Shown here: one piece after another, positions 43,214 to 52,248 of the stretch | Layout: every line of letters begins with the position of its first letter | Position numbering within the stretch: the first letter of the stretch is position 1 | Assembly: GCA_021324855.1 (NCBI GenBank) | Contig: JAJPIG010000007.1 | Span: forward strand, 1 to 64,000 | Source of the DNA: Pseudomonadota bacterium | GTDB taxonomy: Bacteria; Desulfobacterota; Binatia; Binatales; Binataceae | Length of the DNA stretch: 64,000 nt | Direction: 5' to 3' | The notes under the pieces: generated by a model | The model's database searches: none | Seen by the model: the letters and a program-made list of their open reading frames with translations, nothing else | Told to the model about the DNA's origin: nothing | Position numbers and translations under genes: made by a program

Positions 43214-45280
43214 GTGAAGGCGGGCGACGATTTCTTCAACTTCTATACCCACGATTTGATCCGGGTCGCGGTCGGAATTCCGGAGCTGCGCGTTGCCGAT
43301 CCGGCGTTTAATGGCGCCAAGACGATCGAGCTGATGCGCCAGGCGGCAGAGCGCAAGGCGATCATCGCGCTCTTCCCGGAACTCGGGCTCTCGGCCTATT
43401 CCTGCGATGACCTGTTCCACCAGCGCGCGCTGCTCGACGGATGCCATGCCGCGCTGGGCGAAGTTCTCGAAGCTTCCCGCACGATGTCGCTGGTGACGGT
43501 TGTCGGCATGCCCTTGCAGATCGAGAACCTGCTCTACAATTGCGCGGTCGTCGTATGCCGCGGGCGCGTGCTCGGCGTCGTCCCGAAGACTTACCTGCCC
43601 AACTATCGGGAATTTTATGAAGGCCGGCAGTTCACCCCCGGGAGCGCGGCCACGGCGACAACGATCGAACTCGCCGGCCAAAGAGACATTCCATTCGGCA
43701 GCGCGCTGCTCTTTCAGAGCCGTCAACAGCCGCTGCTCAAGCTGCACGTCGAGATCTGCGAGGACGTCTGGGTGCCGATTCCGCCCTCATCGTATGCGGC
43801 GCTCGCGGGCGCGACGGTGATACTTAACCTCTCGGCCTCCAACGTGATTGTCGCCAAGGCCGATTATCGCCGACAGCTCGTGTCGAGCCAGTCAGCGCGA
43901 TGCCTCGCAGCCTATCTCTATTCGGCCGCCGGACCCGGCGAATCGACCACCGACCTCGCATGGGATGGCCATGCGCTGATCTGTGAGAACGGCACGATGC
44001 TCGCCGAGTCGCAACGATTCGCCTACCATGCGCAGCTCGTCTGCTCCGAAATCGATCTCGAACGGCTCGCGCAAGAGCGGATGCGGCAGAACAGCTTCAG
44101 TCAGAACGCCCGCGCGGAACGCGATCGCACGCGCGATTTCCGCACCATCGAGTTTTCTTTCGATTTGCCGAAGGAGAAGAAGCTGTTGCCATCGCGCTCC
44201 TACGAGCGCTTTCCCTATGTACCCGCCGATCCCGGCAAGCGCGACGAGCGCTGCTCCGAGGTCTATGAAATCCAGGTCGAGGGTCTCGTCACGCGGCTCA
44301 AGGCGACGGGCATCAAGCGCGTCGTCCTCGGCATCTCCGGCGGAATCGATTCGACGCAGGCACTGCTGGTCTGCGCGCAGGCGATGGATCGCCTCGGTTA
44401 CCCGCGCACCGACATCTTCGCCTACACGATGCCGGGATTTGCGACCAGCGCGCGAACGTTGGAGCAGGCGCACCGCCTGATGGACGCGATCGGATGCCGC
44501 GCGGAAGAGATCGACATCCGGCCAGCCTGCATCCGGATGCTCAAAGACATCGGCCATCGGCATAGCGAAACCAACCCGGTCTACGACGTGACTTTCGAAA
44601 ACATCCAGGCGGGAGAGCGCACCAGCCATCTGTTCCGTCTCGCGAATCTGCACAATGGGCTGGTGATCGGCACCGGCGATCTGAGCGAGCTTGCGCTCGG
44701 ATGGTGCACGTATGGCGTCGGCGATCAGATGTCGCACTACGCGATCAACGCGAGCGTGCCGAAAACGCTGATCCAGCATGTCGTGCGATGGGTCGCGCAG
44801 CGCAAACACCTCGGCGAGGAAACCAGCCGCGTCCTGTTCGACATCCTTGCGACGCCGATTAGCCCCGAGCTGGTCCCTACGACGCCTGACGGCAAGGCCG
44901 CGCCGGCGACCGAAGAGACGATCGGTCCGTACGAGCTGCAGGATTTCAATCTTTTTTACACGTTGCGGTTTGGCTATCTGCCGTCGAAGATCGCCTTCCT
45001 GGCGTGGTGCGCATGGCACGATCGCGAGGCCGGCTCATGGCCTGAAATTGCGCCCGGCGATCGCCGCGAGTACCGAATCGCCGAGATCAAGCATAACCTG
45101 CACATCTTCCTGCATCGCTTTTTCAAGCTCAGCCAGTTCAAGCGCAGTTGCATCCCAAATGCGCCGAAAGTCGGATCGGGCGGATCGCTCTCACCGCGCG
45201 GCGATTATCGCGCGCCCAGCGACAGTGAGTCGGCGGTTTGGCTGGCGCAGCTCGAGAGCGTCCCCGCCAGCGAGCCATAG
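43214..45280 (+). CDS. nadE: Glutamine-dependent NAD+ synthetase
   Basis: The 688-residue product has an N-terminal nitrilase-type glutaminase with its Glu ([11 protein letters not shown]), Lys ([12 protein letters not shown]) and Cys ([11 protein letters not shown]), and a C-terminal ammonia-dependent synthetase with the P-loop [15 protein letters not shown] and [16 protein letters not shown]. It makes NAD from deamido-NAD, glutamine and ATP. The GTG start follows AAGGAG. It is a monocistron between divergent universal stress gene and the PQQ-dehydrogenase unit. nadA lies 17 kb away in this window. Confidence 0.96.
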   Translation: MKAGDDFFNFYTHDLIRVAVGIPELRVADPAFNGAKTIELMRQAAERKAIIALFPELGLSAYSCDDLFHQRALLDGCHAALGEVLEASRTMSLVTVVGMPLQIENLLYNCAVVVCRGRVLGVVPKTYLPNYREFYEGRQFTPGSAATATTIELAGQRDIPFGSALLFQSRQQPLLKLHVEICEDVWVPIPPSSYAALAGATVILNLSASNVIVAKADYRRQLVSSQSARCLAAYLYSAAGPGESTTDLAWDGHALICENGTMLAESQRFAYHAQLVCSEIDLERLAQERMRQNSFSQNARAERDRTRDFRTIEFSFDLPKEKKLLPSRSYERFPYVPADPGKRDERCSEVYEIQVEGLVTRLKATGIKRVVLGISGGIDSTQALLVCAQAMDRLGYPRTDIFAYTMPGFATSARTLEQAHRLMDAIGCRAEEIDIRPACIRMLKDIGHRHSETNPVYDVTFENIQAGERTSHLFRLANLHNGLVIGTGDLSELALGWCTYGVGDQMSHYAINASVPKTLIQHVVRWVAQRKHLGEETSRVLFDILATPISPELVPTTPDGKAAPATEETIGPYELQDFNLFYTLRFGYLPSKIAFLAWCAWHDREAGSWPEIAPGDRREYRIAEIKHNLHIFLHRFFKLSQFKRSCIPNAPKVGSGGSLSPRGDYRAPSDSESAVWLAQLESVPASEP

Positions 45281-45311
45281 CTCTCGACGTTCGGGGCTGC
45301 GGGGCCGTTCC

Positions 45312-45340
45312 TTGAACGCGTTCCGAAATCGCACTATAGC
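45312..45340 (+). promoter_or_regulatory. Candidate sigma70-type promoter for the PQQ-dehydrogenase unit
   Basis: TTGAAC (45312-45317), a 17-base spacer and TATAGC (45335-45340) match the consensus hexamers 4 of 6 each, about 40 bases upstream of the PQQ dehydrogenase start. It would drive the dehydrogenase and cytochrome c genes. Confidence 0.45.
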
Positions 45341-45380
45341 CAACTTTGAGCCTCGCTTGTGGAAGGACAATAGAAAGAGG

Positions 45381-47090
45381 ATGGCGCGACCAATCACAGT
45401 TTGGACTCGGATGAGCATCGCGGGGATTGCGGCGCTCGGATTGCTCCTGATGCTGGCGGGCAGCGCACGCCCCGACGATTCAGGCGGCGCGCAGTGGTCG
45501 GCATATGGGCGCGACGAGTCCAACCGCCATTTCAGTCCGCTTGCGCAGATCAAACCCGACAACCTCAAGCATCTGCACGTCGTCTGGGCCTTCTCGCTCG
45601 GCGCGCTGCGTTCCAATGAATCGACGCCGCTGGTGATCGGCGACACTATGTACGTCTCGAGTTCCTGGGGACCGCGCTTTGTCTACGCACTCGATGCGGC
45701 GACCGGCGCATTGAAATGGCGCTACCAGTCGCACATCCCAGAAAGCGTCATCCAGTACGCCTGCTGCGATGTCGGCAATCGCGGCGTCGCGTACGCCGAC
45801 GGCAAGGTCATCGTCGGCCAGCTCGATGGCAGGCTGGTCGCCCTCGATGCGAAGACCGGCAAGCCGGTCTGGAAGGCGACGGTGATCGATTACAAGCTCG
45901 GCGCCGTAATCACATCGCCGCCGGTGATCGCGGGCAACAAGGTAATCACGGGTTTCGGCGGAGCGGAGTACGGCGTCCGCGGCTACCTGTCGGCCTACGA
46001 TCTCGCGACCGGCAAACCGCTCTGGCGCACCTATACCGTACCGGGACCAGGCGAGCCGGGGCATGACACCTGGAAAGGCGATAGCTGGAAGCATGGTGGG
46101 GCGGTTTCGTGGGTGGTCGGCTCGTACGACCCGAGGCTCAACATCGTCTACTTCGGCACCAGCAACCCCGGACCTTGGGAGGCCGGTGAACGCTCCAACA
46201 ACAGGCCCGACGACCAGTACACGAATCTTTATAGTTCCAGCGTCGTGGCGCTCGATCCCGATACGGGCAAGATGCTGTGGTACATCCAGTACACGCCCGA
46301 TGATGCGTGGGACTACGACGGCGTCAACGAATCGGTGCTTGCTGATCTGACTATCAACGGCAAGACCGAGCCGGTGCTGATGCACGCGGACCGGAACGGT
46401 TTCTTCTTCGTTGCCAATCGCAAGACCGGCCGCGTGATTTCGGCGCGTCCGTTCGTCCATGTCGATTGGGCAAAAGGATGGAATCTCGAGACCGGACGGC
46501 CGATCGAAAATCCCGACAAACGCCCGACGCTGACCAAGCAGGTCGATGTCTGCCCGAGCATGCTGGGCGGCAAGAACTGGCAGCCGATGTCCTTCGACCC
46601 GCAAACGCAGTTGGTCTACATCCCGACCAATAATCTCTGCGTTCATGCTGGGGAGGAGAAGACCGAATATCACAAGGGCGGGATGTTTCTTGGGCTTAAT
46701 CCGGCGCTTCTCTATCCGGATAAGGGCGGTTACGAAGGCGCGATGATCGCCTGGAATCCGCTCACGCAGTCTGAAGTCTGGAAGGTGAAGGAGCCGCTAT
46801 GGTTCGTCGGCGGCGCGCTCTCGACGGCCGGCGGTCTGGTCTTTTACGGTTCGATGGATGGATGGTTCAAGGCGGTCGATGCGCGCAGCGGCGACGTCCT
46901 GTGGAAGTTCCGCACCGGCAGCGGCGTGATGGCGGCGCCGATCACTTATGAGATCGCCGGCCGGCAATACGTCGCCGTGGTCTCCGGGCGTAGCGTCATG
47001 ATGCCCAACTGGCTCGGAAAGTTCGGCGAAGAGGCTTCGCGTGCGACCCCGGAATCCGGAATGCTGTTCGTATTCGCCCTCGACGAATGA
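45381..47090 (+). CDS. PQQ-dependent alcohol dehydrogenase, lanthanide-type signature
   Basis: The 569-residue product (ATG 45381; the ORF-track start is inside nadE) has a signal-anchor N-terminus and the eight-blade quinoprotein repeats. The vicinal Cys pair is YACCDVGNRG (128-129). Metal/PQQ ligands fit E196 (GGAEYG) and N262 (GTSNPGPW), and the catalytic Asp is D311 in AWDYDGVNES. The extra Asp at D313 is the residue that distinguishes lanthanide-dependent XoxF/ExaF/PedH enzymes from Ca-dependent MxaF (Ala there). The cytochrome c gene overlaps its stop by 4 bases and is the probable electron acceptor. Substrate (methanol, ethanol or other) is not determined. Confidence 0.9.
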   Translation: MARPITVWTRMSIAGIAALGLLLMLAGSARPDDSGGAQWSAYGRDESNRHFSPLAQIKPDNLKHLHVVWAFSLGALRSNESTPLVIGDTMYVSSSWGPRFVYALDAATGALKWRYQSHIPESVIQYACCDVGNRGVAYADGKVIVGQLDGRLVALDAKTGKPVWKATVIDYKLGAVITSPPVIAGNKVITGFGGAEYGVRGYLSAYDLATGKPLWRTYTVPGPGEPGHDTWKGDSWKHGGAVSWVVGSYDPRLNIVYFGTSNPGPWEAGERSNNRPDDQYTNLYSSSVVALDPDTGKMLWYIQYTPDDAWDYDGVNESVLADLTINGKTEPVLMHADRNGFFFVANRKTGRVISARPFVHVDWAKGWNLETGRPIENPDKRPTLTKQVDVCPSMLGGKNWQPMSFDPQTQLVYIPTNNLCVHAGEEKTEYHKGGMFLGLNPALLYPDKGGYEGAMIAWNPLTQSEVWKVKEPLWFVGGALSTAGGLVFYGSMDGWFKAVDARSGDVLWKFRTGSGVMAAPITYEIAGRQYVAVVSGRSVMMPNWLGKFGEEASRATPESGMLFVFALDE

Positions 47091-47491
47091 TTCGATCGCG
47101 TAGCCGGAGCGTATTTTTGCGGCTGGTTTTAGCACTGCTCGCGGCCGGTGCATGCCCATTTGCATGGTCCGGAACGGCTTTCGCTCAGAGCGCCTCCCAG
47201 CCGTCGCAGCCGGGCGCAATCGAGCGGGGTCATCATCTCTTCAATTCGCAGTGCGCACATTGTCACGGTGAAGACGCCAGCGCGGAGGATGATTATTACA
47301 ATCTGCCGCAATTACTGATCGACAAGAACGATGCGTTCTTCTTCGCGACGGTCAACAAGGGATTGCCGGAGAAGGGGATGCCGCCCTGGAAGGACGTGCT
47401 CAAGCCGCGTCAGATTGCCGATCTGCTCGCCTACATCCGATCGCTGGAGCGCGAACAGGGCTTGATCGATAATCAGGCGCCGGCACACTGA
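47087..47491 (+). CDS. Class I cytochrome c, partner of the PQQ dehydrogenase
   Basis: The 134-residue product has a signal peptide (LRLVLALLAAGACPFAW...AFAQ), one haem-attachment motif CAHCH (56-60) and a Met-ligand region EKGMPPWKD. The start overlaps the dehydrogenase stop by 4 bases. It would take electrons from PQQ in the periplasm and pass them to a terminal oxidase. A hydrophobic stop-transfer tail is absent, so it is soluble. Confidence 0.93.
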   Translation: MIRSRSRSVFLRLVLALLAAGACPFAWSGTAFAQSASQPSQPGAIERGHHLFNSQCAHCHGEDASAEDDYYNLPQLLIDKNDAFFFATVNKGLPEKGMPPWKDVLKPRQIADLLAYIRSLEREQGLIDNQAPAH

Positions 47492-47518
47492 CCGGGCATC
47501 GAAGCCACGGAGCCCAAC

Positions 47519-47911
47519 ATGGCCGTCAAACGCGAGCATTTGAAGCCATCCTGGGAAGCCCAATTCACATACTCTCCCGCGGTGATCACGGAGGGCGGAC
47601 GCGTGGTCTGGCTCGCCGGCCAGGTCGGAATAGTCGATGACAACGGCAAGCCGATTACCGACTTCGATTCGCAGGTGCGTCAGGCATTTCGCAATGTCGA
47701 AAAGGTGCTCGCGCGTGCCGGCGGCAAGCTCAGCGACCTCGTTACGATGACGGCATTCATCAATGACGCGAGCAAGTCACAGCGCTTCACGACCATCCGG
47801 GGTGAATTCTTTCCCGGCGATTTCCCGGCGAGCGCGCTGCTCACGGTAGCCGGTTTCGCCGTGCCCGAGATCATGGTCGAGATTCAGAGCGTCGCGGTGC
47901 TCGACAAGTAA
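47519..47911 (+). CDS. Rid (YjgF/YER057c) family protein
   Basis: The 130-residue product has the Rid fold: WLAGQVGIVDDNGKPITDFDSQVRQAFRNVEKVLARAGG. In RidA the catalytic Arg lies in an ARS motif before a V-x-V strand; here the segment reads FPASALLTVAGFAVP with no Arg. It is therefore unlikely to be a classical 2-iminoacid deaminase and more likely a Rid-subfamily member of other role. It lies 27 bases after the cytochrome c gene and may share its transcript. Confidence 0.87.
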   Translation: MAVKREHLKPSWEAQFTYSPAVITEGGRVVWLAGQVGIVDDNGKPITDFDSQVRQAFRNVEKVLARAGGKLSDLVTMTAFINDASKSQRFTTIRGEFFPGDFPASALLTVAGFAVPEIMVEIQSVAVLDK

Positions 47912-47919
47912 TCCACGGG

Positions 47920-49077
47920 TCAGGCCGCAGAGCTGCCCCAGACCTCCCGCGCCACATCGACACAGAGCCGAAGCTTCGCCCATTGCTCCGCTTCGGTGAT
48001 GTTGTTGCCCTCCTCAGTGCTGGCGAAGCCGCACTGCGGGCTCAGCGCAAGCTGATCGATCGACGCGTACTTCGCCGCAGCGTCGATCTGCCGACGAAGG
48101 TCGTCCTTGCGCTCCATCGTGCCGGTCTTGCTCGTGACGAGGCCGAGCACTGCAGTCTTGCCTTTGGGCAGGAATCGCAACGGCTCAAAACCGCCGGCGC
48201 GCTCGCTGTCGTATTCGAGGAAATAAGCATCAAGATCGATCTCATTGAACAGCACCTCGGCCACGGGTTCGTAGCCGCCGGCGGCGACCCAGGTCGAGCG
48301 GAAATTACCGCGACACAAATGCATCGCGGCGATCATCCCCGCGGGCCTGGTGCTGAGGGCCCGATTCACAATGTATGCGTAGTCGCGCGCGAGACGCTCG
48401 CGGTAAACTCCGCGCTCCTTCGCCTGCTCGATCTGCGCCGGATCGCAGAGCATCGCAAGCGTGGTTTCGTCGAGTTGCAAATAGCGACATCCAGCAGCGC
48501 CGAATGCCCGGACCGCTTCGGTGTAGGTATCGCCGATGTCTGCGAGAAAAGTGTCCATGTCGCGGTAGCCCGCGCTCGCAACCGCCTGGGGCGCAAATCG
48601 GAAATGCAAAAACGCGGGCGCCGGGATGGTCTGCTTGGCAAGCGCCGAGCCGGCATGCGCGGCGACAAAGCGGAAGTGATCGAGAAACGGATGCTGCGGA
48701 TTCCATCCGACTTTGCCGGTGACCTGTAATCGATGGCGGTGGACAAATCCCGAGCTGCGCGCGGCAGTGCCGGGAATCATCGCCTGCTCGCGAACCAGAG
48801 AAAGTCCGTTGAGCGCGCCAAGAAAATCGAGATGCCAATAAAGGCGGCGAAACTCGCCGTCGGTCACGGTGCGCAACCCCACTTCCACCTGCGATCCGAT
48901 CGCGCGCTCGATGAGTCGATCTTCGATCGCACGGAGTTCATCGCCCGAAAGCGCGCCCGCCTCGGCGCGCTCGCGCGCCTGCTTCAGCTCCGCAGGGCGC
49001 AGGAGGCTACCAACATGGTCCGCATGCGACGGCAGCTTCGGTCGTTGCCCTATATCGTTTCGAGAGTCATCAGCCAT
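47920..49077 (-). CDS. MetE-like (cobalamin-independent methionine synthase family) protein, short form
   Basis: The 385-residue product (ATG 49077) has only a catalytic-domain-type barrel: the DHVGSLLRP N-terminal motif, MHLCRGNFRSTW (zinc His and Cys) and LALSPQCGFAST (zinc Cys). Full MetE is about twice as long. Short archaeal-type and bacterial forms in this family move methyl groups to thiols or from other donors. A second member lies at 60922. It is convergent with the Rid gene, separated by 8 bases. Confidence 0.87.
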   Translation of the reverse strand: MADDSRNDIGQRPKLPSHADHVGSLLRPAELKQARERAEAGALSGDELRAIEDRLIERAIGSQVEVGLRTVTDGEFRRLYWHLDFLGALNGLSLVREQAMIPGTAARSSGFVHRHRLQVTGKVGWNPQHPFLDHFRFVAAHAGSALAKQTIPAPAFLHFRFAPQAVASAGYRDMDTFLADIGDTYTEAVRAFGAAGCRYLQLDETTLAMLCDPAQIEQAKERGVYRERLARDYAYIVNRALSTRPAGMIAAMHLCRGNFRSTWVAAGGYEPVAEVLFNEIDLDAYFLEYDSERAGGFEPLRFLPKGKTAVLGLVTSKTGTMERKDDLRRQIDAAAKYASIDQLALSPQCGFASTEEGNNITEAEQWAKLRLCVDVAREVWGSSAA

Positions 49078-49204
49078 CTTTTCGATCACGCTCCTATTCG
49101 CCCGACGTTCATGAGCTTACGATTCCACATCCCGATTTGACAGCAGAGTGGCAGCCCGCGTCCATGTTTCGTATAACGGCGGCATCGGCCCGGAGGTGAG
49201 TCGG

Positions 49205-50068
49205 ATGAACCAATGGCAGATCGGCGATGTCAAAATCACGCGCGTGGTCGAGATGGAGATGCCGTTTCCCGGCACCTTTCTGTTCCCCGACGTAACGCCC
49301 GACCAGATTAAACGCGAAGCCGAGTGGCTTCAGCCGTGGGCGACTACGTCCACCGGTCAAATCATGGTGAGCATGTACTCGCTCATCCTGGAATCGCAGG
49401 GCAAGAAGATCATCGTCGACACCTGTATCGGCAACGGCAAGGACCGCTCTCACACCAATCCGGCATGGACCAATCTCAAGCTGCCGTTTCTTGCCGATCT
49501 GAAGAAGGCCGGCTACACGCCCGACCAGTTCGATTACGTGCTGCAGACGCATCTGCACGTCGATCACGTGGGATGGAATACGATCATGAAGAACGGCCGC
49601 TGGATGCCGACGTTCGAAAACGCAACCTATCTGATCGGCGGCGCCGAGTGGGACTTTTACTCGACGTTCGAGGATCGGGCGCTGCGCGATCCGGTCGAGG
49701 ATTCGGTGCGGCCGATCGTCGAGCAGGGGCGCGCCAAGCTTGTCGAGTCGAACTATCGCATCACGGACGAGGTCTGGCTGGAGCCGAGCGTCGGCCATAC
49801 ACCCGGCCATCATCATGTGCAGATTTCATCGCGCGGCCAGCGTGCGGTCATCACCGGCGACTTGATGCACCATCCGATTCAATGCGCATACCCGGAATGG
49901 GATGTCGGCTTCGACAATGATCGCGCGCTGGCGAAAAAAGTCCGCCGCGCGTTCTGCGAGCAATATGCAGACAATGATGTGCTGATCTTCGGGACTCATT
50001 TTGCGACGCCATCGTGCGGCAAGATCGTTCGTCGCGGCGATGCGTTTCGCTACATCGCGCAGGAATAG
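49205..50068 (+). CDS. MBL-fold metallo-hydrolase
   Basis: The 287-residue product (ATG 49205 after GGAGGTGAG; the longer ORF-track start is unlikely) has the zinc motif LQTHLHVDHVGW (H-x-H-x-D-H), a later GHTPGHHHVQI and ITGDLMHHP (Asp ligand). Such enzymes hydrolyse lactones, thioesters or phosphotriesters; the AHL-lactonase-like relatives have similar length. Substrate is unknown. It is divergent from the MetE-like gene. Confidence 0.88.
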   Translation: MNQWQIGDVKITRVVEMEMPFPGTFLFPDVTPDQIKREAEWLQPWATTSTGQIMVSMYSLILESQGKKIIVDTCIGNGKDRSHTNPAWTNLKLPFLADLKKAGYTPDQFDYVLQTHLHVDHVGWNTIMKNGRWMPTFENATYLIGGAEWDFYSTFEDRALRDPVEDSVRPIVEQGRAKLVESNYRITDEVWLEPSVGHTPGHHHVQISSRGQRAVITGDLMHHPIQCAYPEWDVGFDNDRALAKKVRRAFCEQYADNDVLIFGTHFATPSCGKIVRRGDAFRYIAQE

Positions 50069-50104
50069 CGGACCGGCCGGCAGCCGTCGGCCCATGATTC
50101 GGGA

Positions 50105-50641
50105 TCAGAACCGACGCCAGATCTCGAAGTGGCCCTGCTCCATCAAGCCGCCGCCTTGGTAGCAGAAGTACGCGCCCTTGATTGTCGCGGGACTGACAGC
50201 CTTGCCTTGGAAGATGCAGCTTGAAAGATCGGGCAGCGCGATTCGCATCTGGAGCCGACGGCCGTGCATCGAGGCGTTGGCAACCTTGCCGGTATCGTTC
50301 TGCGCGCGGCACTCCTGGTTGCCGATTGTACATCGATAGATTCCGCGCACGCCGCCCTTTTCCTGAGCGAGGCTGAGGCTGATCAGGTTGATGCTGTTGC
50401 ATCGAGTGTCGATCTCGATCGGATTCAGGTTGCAGTAGGCGGTGGTGGCGCCCGTCCAGAAACCAGGCAACGCGATCGCATCGCTGTCCGTCGTCGGCGT
50501 CGCCTTCGCGGTGACCGTGGTAGTCCCAACAGGCGATTCGCCGCCCGCGTCATCGCGCGATGTCGGCGCATTCTGTGCGGCGACGCATCCGACCATTGAG
50601 AACGAAAGCAGAAAAAAACTCATCCGCAATGTCGCGCGCAT
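50105..50641 (-). CDS. Uncharacterised lipoprotein
   Basis: The 178-residue product has a short signal sequence with a lipobox (MSFFLLSFSMVGC), so it is likely lipidated and on the outer membrane. The mature part has several Cys residues (CNLNPIEIDTRCN; CTIGNQECRAQN) that may form disulfides, and a C-terminal YFCYQGGGLMEQGHFEIW. It is not recognised. It is convergent with the MBL gene, 36 bases away. Confidence 0.7.
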   Translation of the reverse strand: MRATLRMSFFLLSFSMVGCVAAQNAPTSRDDAGGESPVGTTTVTAKATPTTDSDAIALPGFWTGATTAYCNLNPIEIDTRCNSINLISLSLAQEKGGVRGIYRCTIGNQECRAQNDTGKVANASMHGRRLQMRIALPDLSSCIFQGKAVSPATIKGAYFCYQGGGLMEQGHFEIWRRF

Positions 50642-50774
50642 CGCGGTATCCTCAAGCCTGACATTGGGCAGCGATGGCGGATGGATTCGCGTCTACCGCC
50701 GCCGTTCCGACGCCCAACTCTGTCTGACCGCTATCTCACGATCACCCCAATGACATGTTAGCGCAACACATCGG

Positions 50775-50789
50775 GTCGGTATAACCGAC
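50775..50789. repeat. GTCGGT-ATA-ACCGAC palindrome
   Basis: A perfect 6-bp inverted repeat with a 3-base spacer lies in the 222-base gap between the lipoprotein gene and the deacetylase-like gene. It looks like a dimeric-regulator operator rather than a terminator, as no T-tract follows. Both flanking genes run leftward. Confidence 0.4.
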
Positions 50790-50863
50790 AGCGGCTCGAT
50801 CGCTTCGTGTTGCGGGCTGAGCAGGCAATTAATCGCGTATCGCGTAGCGAGCGAGGCGCCGCG

Positions 50864-51727
50864 CTACTTGTAATAATTCTGATAATACCAGTCGGCGATT
50901 TCGCTCCCCGTCGCAAACCAGACATGTTCATGCTGCTTGATGTAATCGAGCGCCATCGCGAGTGATTTCTGCCGATGCGGCACGCCCGTAAGAAACGGGT
51001 GCAGCGCGATCGCCATCACCTTTGCTGTCCGCTTGCCTTCGTCGTACAGCACGTCGAAACAATCCTGGATCGCCTCGCGGAATTGATCAGGCGTCGCGCC
51101 CTTGCCGACGAAAAACGGAATGTCGTTGATTTCGTTGGCGTAGGGTATCGAAATTAGGCGGCCGGTCCTGACGCGAAATGGATAAGGTTGGTCGTCGTTG
51201 CACCAATCGCAAAGATAGCTGATGCCGCTTTCGGCGAGCAGGTCGGGTGTCCGAATCGTCTCGGCCAGCGCGGGCCCCAGCCACCCGCGCGGCGGCTTGC
51301 CCACTGCCTTCGCGATGGTCTCGACCGTGGTCTGAATAACCTTCCGCTCTTCTTCCTCCGGCAGATTCGCGAGCATCTGAGAGTTCGTCAGCCCGTGACC
51401 CATGAACTCCCAATTGCGCTTGATGCCCTCCTCGATGATCCGCGGATAGAACTCGCAAACCTTGGCATTGAGCGCGACGGTCGCCCGCAGCTCGTAGCGG
51501 TCGAACAATTCCATCAGGCGCCACACGCCGATGCGCGTGCCATAATCGCGCCATGCGTAGTTAAGCACATCGGGAAACCCGGGCGGCGGCGCCATCCCGA
51601 TTCCCGGACCGTCGAATTCGAAGTATTCGATATTAGGGATGATCCAGACTGCGAGCCGTGCATTGTGGGGCAGGCGCAGCGGAGGACGATCGATTATCGC
51701 CGAGTAGTCGAAACGATCGTGATGCAT
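50864..51727 (-). CDS. Polysaccharide-deacetylase-family protein, PuuE/cyclic-amidase-like
   Basis: The 287-residue product (ATG 51727) has the NodB-type fold: WIIPNIEYFEFDGPG, RATVALNAKVCEFYP, WEFMGHGLTNSQML and PPRGWLGPALAETIRTPDLLAESG. The N-terminal PNIE...F-x-F region resembles PuuE/allantoinase-like and peptidoglycan deacetylase relatives that hydrolyse cyclic amides or acetyl groups. It lies 24 bases downstream of a ring-hydroxylating oxygenase beta subunit, so a small-molecule catabolic role is more likely than cell-wall editing. Confidence 0.82.
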   Translation of the reverse strand: MHHDRFDYSAIIDRPPLRLPHNARLAVWIIPNIEYFEFDGPGIGMAPPPGFPDVLNYAWRDYGTRIGVWRLMELFDRYELRATVALNAKVCEFYPRIIEEGIKRNWEFMGHGLTNSQMLANLPEEEERKVIQTTVETIAKAVGKPPRGWLGPALAETIRTPDLLAESGISYLCDWCNDDQPYPFRVRTGRLISIPYANEINDIPFFVGKGATPDQFREAIQDCFDVLYDEGKRTAKVMAIALHPFLTGVPHRQKSLAMALDYIKQHEHVWFATGSEIADWYYQNYYK

Positions 51728-51750
51728 AGGCGCCCCCGTCGAGTGTGCGC

Positions 51751-52248
51751 TCAGAATGGAACTACCAGGCCTTCGAGCACGCTGTCGGAGTTGATCAGGT
51801 CGACGCGCTTCCACGCGATCCTGAAGCTGTCGTCGGCGCGGACTAAGCGATGCGTGCAGGTCCCGGCGAAGATCCGCTGATTGTCGAGTCGGAACTCGAC
51901 CATCATCAGCTTCGATCGCACGGTCAGCGCCCGGCCGTCGGCGGCGGTCTCCTCGAGAGTCGCATTAGCGACGATCCGGCTGGTGCGCGACGGCGGCTGC
52001 TGTGCGTGAGGCTGCGTGCTCATCAGGCGACGCACGCGGGTTTCGAGCAGGCGGCGATCGTCGTACATCAACGAGATCGTGTCGTACGGGCTGCGCTGAC
52101 CCGGCTCCGATGGCACCCAGTACCAGGCATCCGCGGTGAACAGCGCGAGCCATTCATCGTAGCGGGCCTCATCGAGAAGCCGCGCCTCATGGATCAGGAA
52201 GAGCTCGACCTGCTCCGTTGCGCGATCGCCGCGCAAAACCGCGCTCAT
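51751..52248 (-). CDS. Ring-hydroxylating oxygenase beta (small) subunit
   Basis: The 165-residue product (ATG 52248, overlapping the alpha stop by 4 bases) matches the small subunit of aromatic dioxygenases: EQVELFLIHEARLLDEARYDEWLALFT, YDDRRLLETRVRRL and HRLVRADDSFRIAWKRVDLIN. It gives structural support to the alpha subunit in an alpha3beta3 complex. It should form a two-subunit oxygenase with the gene at 52245. Confidence 0.92.
   Translation of the reverse strand: MSAVLRGDRATEQVELFLIHEARLLDEARYDEWLALFTADAWYWVPSEPGQRSPYDTISLMYDDRRLLETRVRRLMSTQPHAQQPPSRTSRIVANATLEETAADGRALTVRSKLMMVEFRLDNQRIFAGTCTHRLVRADDSFRIAWKRVDLINSDSVLEGLVVPF

Noticed and set aside
43892-45019. Minus-strand ORF of 375 residues
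   Set aside because: Antisense to nadE, which is complete.
45480-46673. Minus-strand ORF of 397 residues
   Set aside because: Antisense to the PQQ dehydrogenase; no motif.
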